Shown here: positions 24,901 to 37,000 of the stretch, piece after piece | How positions within the stretch are numbered: position 1 is the first letter of the stretch | Layout: every line of letters starts with the position of its first letter | NCBI RefSeq assembly: GCF_051020955.1 | Contig: NC_135013.1 | Coordinates: 26,377,302-26,441,301, forward strand | Reading direction: 5' to 3' | DNA from: Megalopta genalis | Taxonomy: Eukaryota > Arthropoda > Insecta > Hymenoptera > Halictidae | Length of the DNA stretch: 64,000 bases | Translations under genes and position numbers: made by a program | The notes under the pieces: generated by a model | Database searches by the model: none | Seen by the model: only the letters and a program-made list of their open reading frames with translations | Told to the model about the DNA's origin: nothing

Positions 24901-25221
24901 TTCCGTACCGAAAATTTCATCCTAACGCAGATTGCAACGTTTATCTGATCAACAACGGTTCCGGGAACGTTGAATTATTTTCGCTCCCGGACAGTAACTT
25001 CGTCACAGAGAGTAACGTATAGATAATTATTCATTAACTCCTTAATGCACAGTTTTTTTGAAAAAGGCCGGCCAAAAGAATCAATTTTTTTAAATGTAAA
25101 AAAACACAATTTAGAACGTTGTCTTGGCAAGAAAATGACAAAAATACAAAAATAATGGATATTTATACAATTGGTATGATTTCTAATTTTCAGAATATTA
25201 CTATTATTACTATTATTACTA

Positions 25222-25263
<42 letters not shown>

Positions 25264-28200
25264 TTTATTTTACATGATATTTTAGTAAAACATATATTGA
25301 AAAATGAGCGAATCAGAATCTGAATCTGAATACGCTGTCGGAAAGCGGCTCACAAGGAAGAGATAAGTCGTAAGTGATAAGTAGAAAAAGGATATATTTT
25401 ATACTTTTGAATAAGTAAGCGTTATAGCTTACAATCCCATGTAAATGATAAATATCAATAAAACGATTGTTTTTTCATTTTGCTTACACATTGTTATTTT
25501 CAATTCTCGATTGCATCCGAGTGTGAAAAATTATAGCAACATAAAGCTCAACGCCGCTCGAATTATCACGAGTGTGCACAGTTTGGCCAGTTTAGCGCGC
25601 TCGAGTTAACTCGAGCGTGCACGTTAAGGGGTTAAGTATCTATTACAATCCGTCGTTTCACCGTGGACGAGCCGCGCGACCGAGTCCGGGACCGATATTC
25701 TTCTCCTTCCTGCATCGTTTCCGAAGTCGTCGTCGTCGTCGTCGTCGGAGCGTTCTGTCGCATTAAATGCAACGGACACGGGACAATGATTGCCGAGTCG
25801 AGAGGAGTAGGTGAAGGAGCATCGGTAGATTACGTTGGCCGTGTCCGTCCTCGACGGGCTCGCACGCGGCCGGATGATTAGTTACGAGCGGCCGTCTTAT
25901 GAATTACCCGTGAGCTAGGAACGGCCATTACACAGCGCCGCGAACATCCGGTCGCGGACCCCTCTCCGGGAATTCTAATCCTGCGGTGGTCCCGGAGGCG
26001 CGGACTGGGCGGACGTTCGTCCCTCGGAGCTCTGCTCGGCCACCAGGCGAGCCGAGAGATCCAAGATCCGAAGAGAGGAGAGCCGGGAAGAGAGCCGCGG
26101 ACCAGCGAGAGGACACGCGATTAAACGCTGACAGCGACTAATTCGCTCCGCGAGCCAGCACGATCTCGCTCCGACGAGGCCCGGGGACGGCCGAGCGGAT
26201 GCACCAACGGCGTAGGAGGAATTAGAAATCGATAGGGGAGACTGGTTCGTACCATTAGCGATGCGATCGAGACTGATCCAGCCTCCGAATCCACGTATTT
26301 GTCACCTATGCCCGGCTCTACAGGCTGATTCTAGTAACTCGGCTTCTGTAGAGGCGTATTTTGCAATATTTAACCCTCTGTGGGCCGAGTTTTTTTTGTT
26401 AAATATAACAAAATTTATGCAACAGAAAATCTATTATTATAACCTATATATGCTAATTAAAAATATATTTAACAGTTTGAACAATTATTATTATTACAAC
26501 AATAATTATATATAATATATAATAATATAATTATAATATAAATAATATATAAATATATAATAAATAAATAAATAATATAAATATAATAATATAATAATAT
26601 AATAATTATATATAATAATATATATATAATAACAATTATTATTATTATATTACAATGTTTCCACTTCTGTGCATAAATGCTTAAGCGTGAAATTCCATAT
26701 AACAGTTTCAATTTGGCGTTTTAAACATTGATGTACGTTGCATTTGGAACTGGTTGCCAAATAGTTCTTTGTGGTCCTGAATTTTCCTCATCCGATGATA
26801 ATTCGATACTAAATTCATCGTCGCTGTCGATAATATTTACGCGTCGTCTGGTAAATGCTACTGGATGATCTTCATCGGACTCAGAATCTAATAAAGAGTC
26901 TTCGGATCTGTAACCGCTATCGCGTCTAATTCTAATTCCTCTTTTATTCTTATATGATTTTGTATCCATATTTTGGGCATTTGATATATAAATTTGAAAA
27001 CAGAAGAAAGCACAACTATTATCCTAAATACACTCGAATCTAACACAATATCCCAATGTAACCTGAAAGTTACAAAACTTATCATATACAAATAGTAACA
27101 AAATGATTATTGAAATGCAAATAAATAAATTGTTATTGATATACGAACCTAGAACTATTATATACGCTATTTTTTTATTTAGTAAACACCGACAAAAGCA
27201 CAAATAATCTCAGTTGCACAAAATGGTCCCTTTGGTTTCTATCTGCAGACAACTTGCAAGGTATTTATTTGGACATTTCAGGTTGATGGTGCTGCCAACC
27301 GTCATCAATATTGTTATTGATTATTTCAGAGGCATTATATAATTAAGACGTATACATCATCTTGTGAAAAAAACTAGAACTATTTGGTAAAATGTGGATA
27401 TATTAGCTTGTGACTTGAAAGTTACATGGGTCCATAAAGGGTTAACAAGCTCTGTTTATCCTACAGTACGATTTCTTTTCGCAGCTGCATACGTTTTTAT
27501 TTTTTGCGAAGTGCTGCTGCACTTTTTTTGTTTAAATAGAACTGCATATTTTCTTGCAAGTAGATCGATTCTCTGCGACACGCTCGGCCAAAAAAGTATT
27601 TGGGTACAATGCCAAAAGAATTAATATTTAATAGTTTCTTAATAATTATATTTATTTTTAATAATTTATATTAATTCTTAATAATTACATTTATTTTTAA
27701 TAATTTATATTAATTCTTAATAATTACATTTACTTTTTTAACACGCTACTCAAAATTTGATTCAGATGAATTTGTATTCAAATAAGAATTCGTTCGAATA
27801 AAATTTTATTCGAACAAGAATTCATTTGTACAAAAATTCCATAAGGAAATAATTGATTTGAATAGAAATGATATATATTAAATGTTCTTTTTTCATAGTT
27901 TATCGAGTTATTTCTTCCAGATTACTTTCTCGAATTATTCGATAGCGTCGAATCAAATTCGAATAAATTTCTATCTAGATGCATTTTTATTCGATCGAAT
28001 ATTTTATCATAGTTTATTTAATATACAATTTTATTATTCGTTGGTACGTATCTATCGACCGAATAAAATTTTGCCCAAATCTGTCTTGGAACTCGGCTCG
28101 GCCTAGTTACAAGAATCAGCCTGTATTATCTCGGCTGCGGATACACTCAACCTTCCTGGACCTCGGACGACTCGAAGAATTCACGTCCACTCTACAGGGA

Positions 28201-31008
28201 CACTGCTCGATTAGCCCTTTATTTCCTACCTGCTTGGAGCCTGCTCTTGTCGCTCGATTCGGTTTCGGTGACTGACCGCTCATCCTCGCGTTAAAAGCTC
28301 GTGTTACGCGTAATCCGTGGCCAGGGTATTAACCCTTGAGACCACGGTCGCCGGGTCGATATTGATTCAAGAACGTCGATTATTCGAAAAACCGACGGAC
28401 GGCGAATAATACGACGAGGTTTGCCTGTCTCGCCTTAGTCTCCTAGAGGAGAAATGTGGATTTCTCGTCGAGTGGAATTAGCAAGGAGTTTCACGTTGCC
28501 GATGAATCACGCGACGGAGATAACAGTCTCATAATCCGGGACCGTAGTCACCGGACTGTGCAACTCCGCGTTTCTCCGGCGAAATTTGACAGCTGTTGAA
28601 CATGAATTTTCATCGCGAGACTCACGCCTGCGAAACCGAATTTCATTTGGATATCTGTCATCTAACAAATTGGAGACCAACTCGGTTTTCTGGCTTAGAT
28701 CGAGAGAGCGATCTTGCGCCGCGGAGGATAGGCTCCGATGTTGCCGAGCAACGAGTCCACACTCGTTTCGAAACCGTATTGCATTAGGATATCTAGGATC
28801 CGACGAATTGGAGGAGAATTCTATGCTCTGCCTTCGATCGAGAGTGAATTCGTATCGCGATGACTAGGAGATTCCAACGTGCGAAGCTACAAGTGCACGT
28901 TCATTTCGAAACCATTTTCACAGTGAGAAATGTGTCTGAGATCTAACAGATATCGGGGTAGTATTCTATTTTCAGCCGTTGAAATGAATGAATTTGCATT
29001 GCAAAAACTGACAGATTCAACGGATGCACGGAAACAAATTTCTACATAGATTGCGGATTTTATGTAAATATAACAAAAATTAGCAAGAGAAACGCGAAAC
29101 TGTGAAACCATTAAAAGAATTTGAAAATATTGTTATATTAACACTAGAATGTATATTGTTTTATAACAATCACAAGATTGAATTTATTTAAACTTCCTAC
29201 GATTTTTATTATAACACAATATAATATCTGCTTGAACGAACAATATATAATATTGTTCTACATCAATGTCAAGATTTGATTTGTTTAAACGTCTTTCGAT
29301 TTTTATTATAATATAATATAATATCTACTTGAACGAACAATATATAATATTGTTCTATAACAATGTCAAGATTTGATTTGTTTAAACGTCTTTCAACTTT
29401 TATTATAATATAATATCTGCTTGAACGAACAATATATAATATTGTTTTATAACAATGACAAGATTTGATTTGTCTAAATTTCCTACGATTTTTATCATAA
29501 TATAATATAATATCTGCTTGAACGAAGAATATATAATATTGTTTTATAACAATGACAAGATTTGATTTGTCTAAATTTCCTACGATTTTTATCATAATAT
29601 AATATAATATCTGCTTGAACGAACAATATATAATATTGTTTTATAACAATGACAAGATTTGATTTGTCTAAACTACCTTCGATTTTCATTATAATACAAT
29701 ATAATATCTGCTTAAACGAATAATATACAGGGTGTCCCAAAAATGTCTCGCAATCTGGAAATGGCGGGTTCCTCAGATCATTTGAAGCAACTTCTTCCTT
29801 TACAAAAATTTTCTCTGAGGCACCGTTAACGAGTTATTGACAAAAAACAGTGACCAATAAGAATCGAGTACGGCTGACGCGAGGCGGCCCAGCCAACCAG
29901 CGCACGAAGCCCAGTTCCGCTCATTGGCTCGGTCGCCTCGCGCCAGCCGAGCTCGCCTCTCATTGCTCACTGTTTTTCGTTAATAACTCGTTAACGGTGC
30001 CTCGGAGAAAATTTTTGTAAAGGAAAAAGTTGCTTCAAATAACCTGAGGAACCCGCCACTTTCGAATTGCGAAACATTTTTGGAACACCCTGTATAATAT
30101 TGTTTTATAACAATGACAAGATTTGATTTGTCTAAACTTCCCACGATTTTTATTACAAGATAATATAATATGTTCTTGAACGAAAACAACAGAAACAATT
30201 TTACAGCATCAGGAATTGTAAAAGAAAAAAACGAAATCAGAAACCAGTCATTTCGACTGGTTCGATAGTTCCAGTGTTAAATTTCATCCGACTAAAACTG
30301 CTACGAAAGCGACTAACTTTCAATTTCACTCGAGTTTGTTGGAAACGAGGAAGAGAATTGTTATATTGCATAAAGATCCGCGGTCCGATCGTTAGAGTGA
30401 GGAATTCCTTAGAGTGAGATCTGGTCTCTGACAAATTGCTGCAGAATTCCATGTTCTATGCTCGAGCGAAACTAAGCTCGTACTTGAAAATCTCGAAGAC
30501 TTCGCTGTAGAATGAAGCAACAAGTGCGAAAGAAAGAAGTACGAGCAACCCCCGTGATTAGAGATCGGGGCCGCTTTTCTACTATCACACGTCCCGATAG
30601 CATCTTAATCGAACGTAGTCGGTTTTATCGACGCGGAGGGATCGTTGCCGCACGAAACAAGGTTTCCGGAGCAGCGGTGGGGGGGTCCACGGCGCACGGT
30701 AGGCCCATTAATCAAACCGGTGGGCCCCGATGTCGACCGACACCCTAGGAAATCGCGAAACGTTCTCACCGCGGCACGCTTTTATCCCGGACAGGAGAAA
30801 GTGCGTTTCGTGGTATACACGCGTCGCTCGCTAGCATGTGCTCGCTTCTCTTGTCTGATCGCGTACGTGTGAGTGGTTGCACTCGGTTCGACCCGACCTC
30901 GTCTCGAATCTTCTCCTTCGATTCGCTCTCGGTCTCGAATCTCGATTCCGATACCGATTCCGATACAGATTCAAATACCGATTGCGATACCGATTCTGAT
31001 TGAAATTC

Positions 31009-31039
<31 letters not shown>

Positions 31040-34000
31040 CTCTTAGGCACGACGCGCCACTATAGTGGCTCACTCTAGTAGCTCACTCGCTCACCGTTTG
31101 AATTAAATAATCGTCTTCATATGCATTGTTTCTATTGGAAATGGGTAGATAAATAAAAGTAAAACGCAGTGAATTAAACTTATCCCTTTTAGTTTATTAA
31201 TTTGATGTACGAGGAAGGACCGTCTTTACTCTCCTGATTGCTCCAGGAGACTAACGACTATTCACAAAGACGAAACCAAAAACGTCACCTAAAGACAAAG
31301 AGCACTCTGTTCTATATACATATGAAATCATTGTTTATCTAATGGTACTCTGGCGAGACTCTCGGCGTCGATTCGTTTTTGTAACTTATATGCTAGAAGG
31401 AAAAACTTCTGAGTATTCAAAAGAGAGAAAATAATCCAATAGTTTCACACTTATTTTGTCTTCACATCGATTTACAACAGTGTTAACAATATACAGACGG
31501 AATATACGGTATCAGACTCTGTACTATAGTACATATCAGACTCTGCCGTCCAGGAAAATAGCCTCGCGCAGAATTCAGCCGTACCTAAAAGACTAATATT
31601 TAATAATTAAACGGGCTAAATACCCTTCAGATTGTAAAATGTAATGCAGGTAACTCACGTATAACACGGTTGTTAATTTGTCATGTTCCTTTTCCATGTC
31701 ACGACTGCGTCGATTAGCACATTTCGGTACTTAGTTTCTCCTTTTTTTCTTATTCATGTCCTTTTTAATCATTCTAGACTTATTTTCTTCTTGTTACTTG
31801 AATGATCTCGTACCGTATTATTCTCTATCATTTTCTCCATTTTTTTGTACTTTACTTAATTATCTTGATCACTTATTTTATCTTCTATTGTATCTTCTTA
31901 TTGCATCACTTCTTTCCTTTTCTTCACTTTTCTCATTTCGATATGTTTATTTGTGCAATTACCGTCGATATCGTTGCATTATAGAGATTTATTTCCATTA
32001 ATCAAATAAATATATTATTAATACATTTATTATCCTTAATTTCTCGTTTTCCTTTCTTATTCATGTCCGTTCTAAACATTCTAGTCTTATTTTTTGTTTT
32101 ACTTTAATGATCTCGTACTGTATTATTCTCGATCATTGTCTCCATTTTTTTGCACTTCTTTCCTTCTCTTCACTTTTCTCATTTCGATATATTTATTTAT
32201 GCGATTATCGACGATATCGTTGCATTATAGCGATTTCTTCTCATTAATCGAATAAATATATTATTAATATCGTAGAAATTGTCCATGTCGTTTTGTCCAT
32301 TGCAAAAGATCTTTATCACATCGTATGACCTATCGTGTAGCAATTATCATCACTTATTGATTGCGCGGAATAAATTTATACCAAAAAGAAAAATAACTTT
32401 CACTTATTCTCTACAATTATTGTTATTATTATTACTATTATTATTGAGTTAGGTTTAAAAAATTTGAGAGACATGCTATTATACCTCTATCATCGAAGGT
32501 ATTGCATATTAATAATCATTAAATAATGCTTTCCTCGCGTGATCAGTACCAAGCGCCTTTAAGGAGAGATCAAAGAACATACGAGTATTTTTTTTATAAC
32601 AATTCTTGCACTGGTCGCGTCTATAAAAATTCGTAAAGTCGTTGGCGCAGTTACAGTGTTCTACGTGTAGGCTACAGACTCGATAACCTTTTTAATTATT
32701 TTACTACGATATTTTCCATAAAACAATATTCTTCCCTGCCCAAATGGAGGCTGCGGAATGCTTTATCAAATTTCTATAACTTCTTAAGCAAAAAAAAAAC
32801 ACGCTTTCGTCGCGACGATCGAAAACATGGCTAGTTCGGCGAGGGCTTATTCGGCCAGGCAATTGTCTGGCAATTGGAGGGGACGGAATGCGATCTCTAT
32901 GAAAAAGAACGCTGGCACTATGCGGGCCCCGCAGTGCTTCGAAAGCTCCGAAAGGTTGTTGTTGCATAATCGTGGAATTACGGTCGCGATCCAGCTCGTT
33001 AATCGGCGTACCGGTACCGGGAGCAAGGTGTGACCGCGAGTTATGAGCTTCGCCGGACTGAACCGACGTCGATCGTGACGGATCGATAAATTTCCATCGG
33101 CAAGGTGGTCGCCCCTCCTTTAAGTCGCAATAATCCTTGCTGGAATTCGTAACGCGCCCTTCCTGGCTTCTCTTTCCTCTTTCTGCGCCGCAATTCGATT
33201 CGTTGGTCACGGTTAGTCGTTCCGATTCTTTGCGACTACGAAACGATGATCGAAGAGGTTCGCCGATGACAATGCAACGGCACAAAGTGCGGCCGTCAAT
33301 GGACAAAATTGATACAAAAATCATCGCTTTTGGATGTGTTGAAATGTCTAAATAAACATATTTAGCAATAAGATGTTCAAAGATTGAAATTAATTGAGCA
33401 GAAGATCAATTTCGTGTGGGTTCGTCGAGCGAATTGTTTGCCTTTATAGAAAATGATTGTCAAGGGTTATGTGATTGTAATTAATCTGTAGCAATTTTGT
33501 AATGCTTATATGCAATATAATAATTATCACAAAATGATATAATTAAGTTCGATTTATTTACACACACTTTAAACGAGGTTTCTAAAAAAATGGTTCAGAA
33601 TATCCTTATATAATTCAAATGATCCTTATTATATAATATATAATAAGGAATTCTTTTTCCGAGATATTCGTCAGATAGGACATTTTGATACTATAAATAC
33701 CTTTTTTTGGTGAAAAGTTGCCATCAAAATATGTAGGCACAGCCGGTAAACAGCTGTGTACTTTAGAAACATAAGATTTGATTACTCAATGAAAAATAAA
33801 CAAGAATTTTTTGTATGAAATCTTGTATGAAAATACAAGATTTATACACAATTTATACACATTTATATATTAGGTCTACCGGAAAGTTCTGTCCGTTTTT
33901 GAATTGAAAGAAAATAACACTATTTTCATACATTTAATAATATTTATTGTAGAATATACTTAGGACAGTACATGTGTGTAAATGCAATGATAAAGAGAGA

Positions 34001-37000
34001 TAGTCATATATGTCTCAAATCAACATGTGCATATGGATTGAAACTTGAAGTGACACTATCGGACAGAACTTTCCGGTAGACCTAATATTTATATACAATT
34101 TATACACATTTTTACACAAATACACATTTTTATGTATATGTATATGTAATACACATTTTTATACAAAATTTCATTTTGTATAATTTTTGTATGCAGATCG
34201 ATGCATCTTTGTATTTTCTTTGACGAATTATTAAGGCATTTTGGTCGAAAATTGATCAGCTTAGAAGTTACGATTTTTGTCCCGGATATTCATATAATCA
34301 CCGCAATGTGCGACGGTGGGATGGTCGCGTCGCTTGTCCAGCGAGCTTGCAGGCGGAGAAAGAGGAACGGGGGCCGGAGTTTTTTCCTCGCCGCGAATCT
34401 ACTTTCTCCGGTAACCGATCGGCGCACTCTCTTTGGCGGAGGTGAACACCGGGGTCTTTAAATCGTAACGATTCTCTCCGCCCTTCCGTTGATCTCTCTC
34501 GTATCGGTTCTTTATTCGTTGTTGCTGGAACGTCTGCTGAAACTGTCCTGTGCACTAACCCTTTGCACTCGGACGATCTTTCTGGTATACTTACCAGCAA
34601 GTCGGGACAATTTTAAAAAAATTATAACATTGCTATTCAAAGTCGCGAATTGAAATAAAAATCATTGCACTTGTTGTGACATTTTGTAGGAATTAATAAT
34701 TAAAAGATTTTGTGTTTTAATTTAAGTATTTGATACGATTGTCTTGCAGTATGACGAGAAGTAATAGTAATTAAAAAGATATGTCACTTTGACACGAATA
34801 TATAGTTATAATTTAGTATATTTGATACGATTGTCTTGCAGTATGACGAGAAGTAATAGTAATTAAAAAGATATGTCACTTTGACACGAATATATAGTTA
34901 TAATTTAGTATATTTGATACGATTGTCTTGCAGTATGACGAGAAGTAATAGTAATTAAAAAGATATGCCACTTTGATACGAATATATAGTTATCCCTTGC
35001 TTAACTTAGATGGTGAGACACCGCTAAAAATTGTTATATCACAAAATAATTGTTTTTTATCATCAAATTCTATATTTCTATAAAAATTTGTAATTTTATA
35101 TATCTAATTCTACATCTTTACAAAAAATTGTTAAAAGTGTAACAACTATTACACGAATGACGCATAATCTTTTCGTACGTTTTCCAAAATAATTCTTCTT
35201 CCAATAAATAAACAGTAATAATTAGACTTCGGATTTTAATGCACTTATGGTACATGCAAGTTTCAAAATGCAATTAATCGTCCATATTAACTCTTTGCAC
35301 TCGAGTGGCGACTCTGAGGCACCACTAAAAAATTATTACATCACGTTCCAAAATAATATTTATATTATCAAAGCTTAGATATGAAAGGATTGTATTAGTC
35401 ACAAGACTAAATTTCATACGCATGAAATCCACTTTGTCATATAAAATGGAAACACTATAAGTCAGAAAAGTCCATTTAGATTCACAGTTAAAATGGCTTC
35501 GAGTGCAAAGGGTTAACAGACACCAATCACGTTACTATTCTACGTACATCAATTTTCTAGTCCCTGTAAGAATTCATTCGCTTCTCCAAAGTTTCATAAA
35601 AAAAAAAACAGTACACGACAATCCGAATTTACACAAAACTCCGCGATAAAAGTGACACGCGTCGTTTCATAAAATCAACGAGAGACCGAATTCACTTAAT
35701 CTCCATACGATTTATACGACAACACGCTCTCGAATAAAGACTGTAATCTAGTAATAATAATAATAATAATAATTCTCCGTGATCGTGTCATCGATTACGA
35801 CAGTCGATCGATCGAGAAATATCGACGAAGAGTGAGGAACGGTTTGGTCGATCGTCTCGTCGTCTCTCGACGAGAGAAACGAGCGTCGAGCCGGTGGCCT
35901 AGGACGATACGGTTTTTATCGCTTGTCGTTAGCTCGCGGATCGTTAACGGCGCGAACTAGGACACGATGGGGACTCGTTTTGCACCACGTGTTGCACGCG
36001 TCGCCGCGCGTTCTCTGCCACGAAACTCGGGGGACGAGTCGTTGGAGAAGAAAAAGAAGGCGTGTGCTGCTGGCTCGTAGAACGATCGGACCGATTCATT
36101 TCGTTTAATTAGAACGATTACGCGGATCGGTTCACGGCGGAGGCCGTATAATTAGCGGCGCGATGGCGAGCCAGAATTGTTTGACAGTCATTTTCACGAG
36201 GAAATGTTTATCGAGTATTATGGACTATTAACCGGCGCGGCGGCGGACCGGTACGACGTTGCTTATCGATCGGGACGACGTCGCCGTTTGCAAAACGAAC
36301 GATCCCGCGGGCACCGCGGCTGCTGGGTGCAGGAGGAGGCAGGTGGCAATCAAGGGCGGGCTAAAAATCCTGTGGTAACCCAATTATGAATCCGCGGTCC
36401 TTTCATCGTTCCTCGTGCGTTAATGGCCGGCGGGAAAAAAACGGCGTTTATCGATTTAACGATCGTATAACCATGTAATTGTTTATGGGGTGCTCGGTGA
36501 AAATGGGGGAGCCGGTTGATAAACATGATTTACATAGACGCTGCTGGAAAACTGTATTTAAATATTAGCGGAACGGGGAACGAGAGAATGAGAGAGAGGG
36601 GAGGCGAGGGAGGGTGGGAGATGAGCAGAGAGGAGATTACGGTCACGCGGCCGCGTGCAGGTGCATCCCGGGATCTCGTTTATCGATCGTCAATCTCGAG
36701 GGAGAAAAAAAAAGTCTTTATAGAGATCGTCCGTGGACTATAAAATAATAATAGTAGGCTGTTGCAACGCCCACGCACAGGCCCTAATAACACGTGGTCG
36801 GGCCTGTTTTTTTGGGAACGCCCAGCTCGTACCTCGACTGGTACACGAAGCTCGCGATGTTAGTTGTTGCCGGCCGGACGAGAGGATCGGCGCGGGATCA
36901 TCCCGGGGAGAGGACGTGTAATTAAAACCGCCTCCGAGGGACGCGATCTGCGTTCGCGATCGGGAGGAACGGGGCGAGCGGGGGATCCACGGCGAAAAAT

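Larger units (their letters stand above)
29138..30280. mobile_element. TTAA element carrying a 97-bp array and a nested foldback element
   Basis: The left end is TTAACACTAGAATGTATATTG. The right end, inverted, is TTAACACTGGAACTATCGAACC, with a CCAGTCATTTCGACTGG hairpin beside it, matching the element at 12971-14292. The interior is about eight copies of a 97-bp unit, split by the nested element at 29728-30092. Confidence 0.85.

Noticed and set aside
28140..28270. Possible tRNA or small RNA in the GC-richer block
   Set aside because: No cloverleaf arms or internal promoter boxes could be recognised here or elsewhere in the window.
29269..29740. Minus-strand repeated frames with KIVGNLDKSNLVIVIKQ-like text
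   Set aside because: They are translations of the 97-bp tandem array; not a protein repeat.
32704..33324. 206-codon minus-strand frame
   Set aside because: No protein-family signature, overlaps the dispersed repeat at 33298, and no splice context fits.
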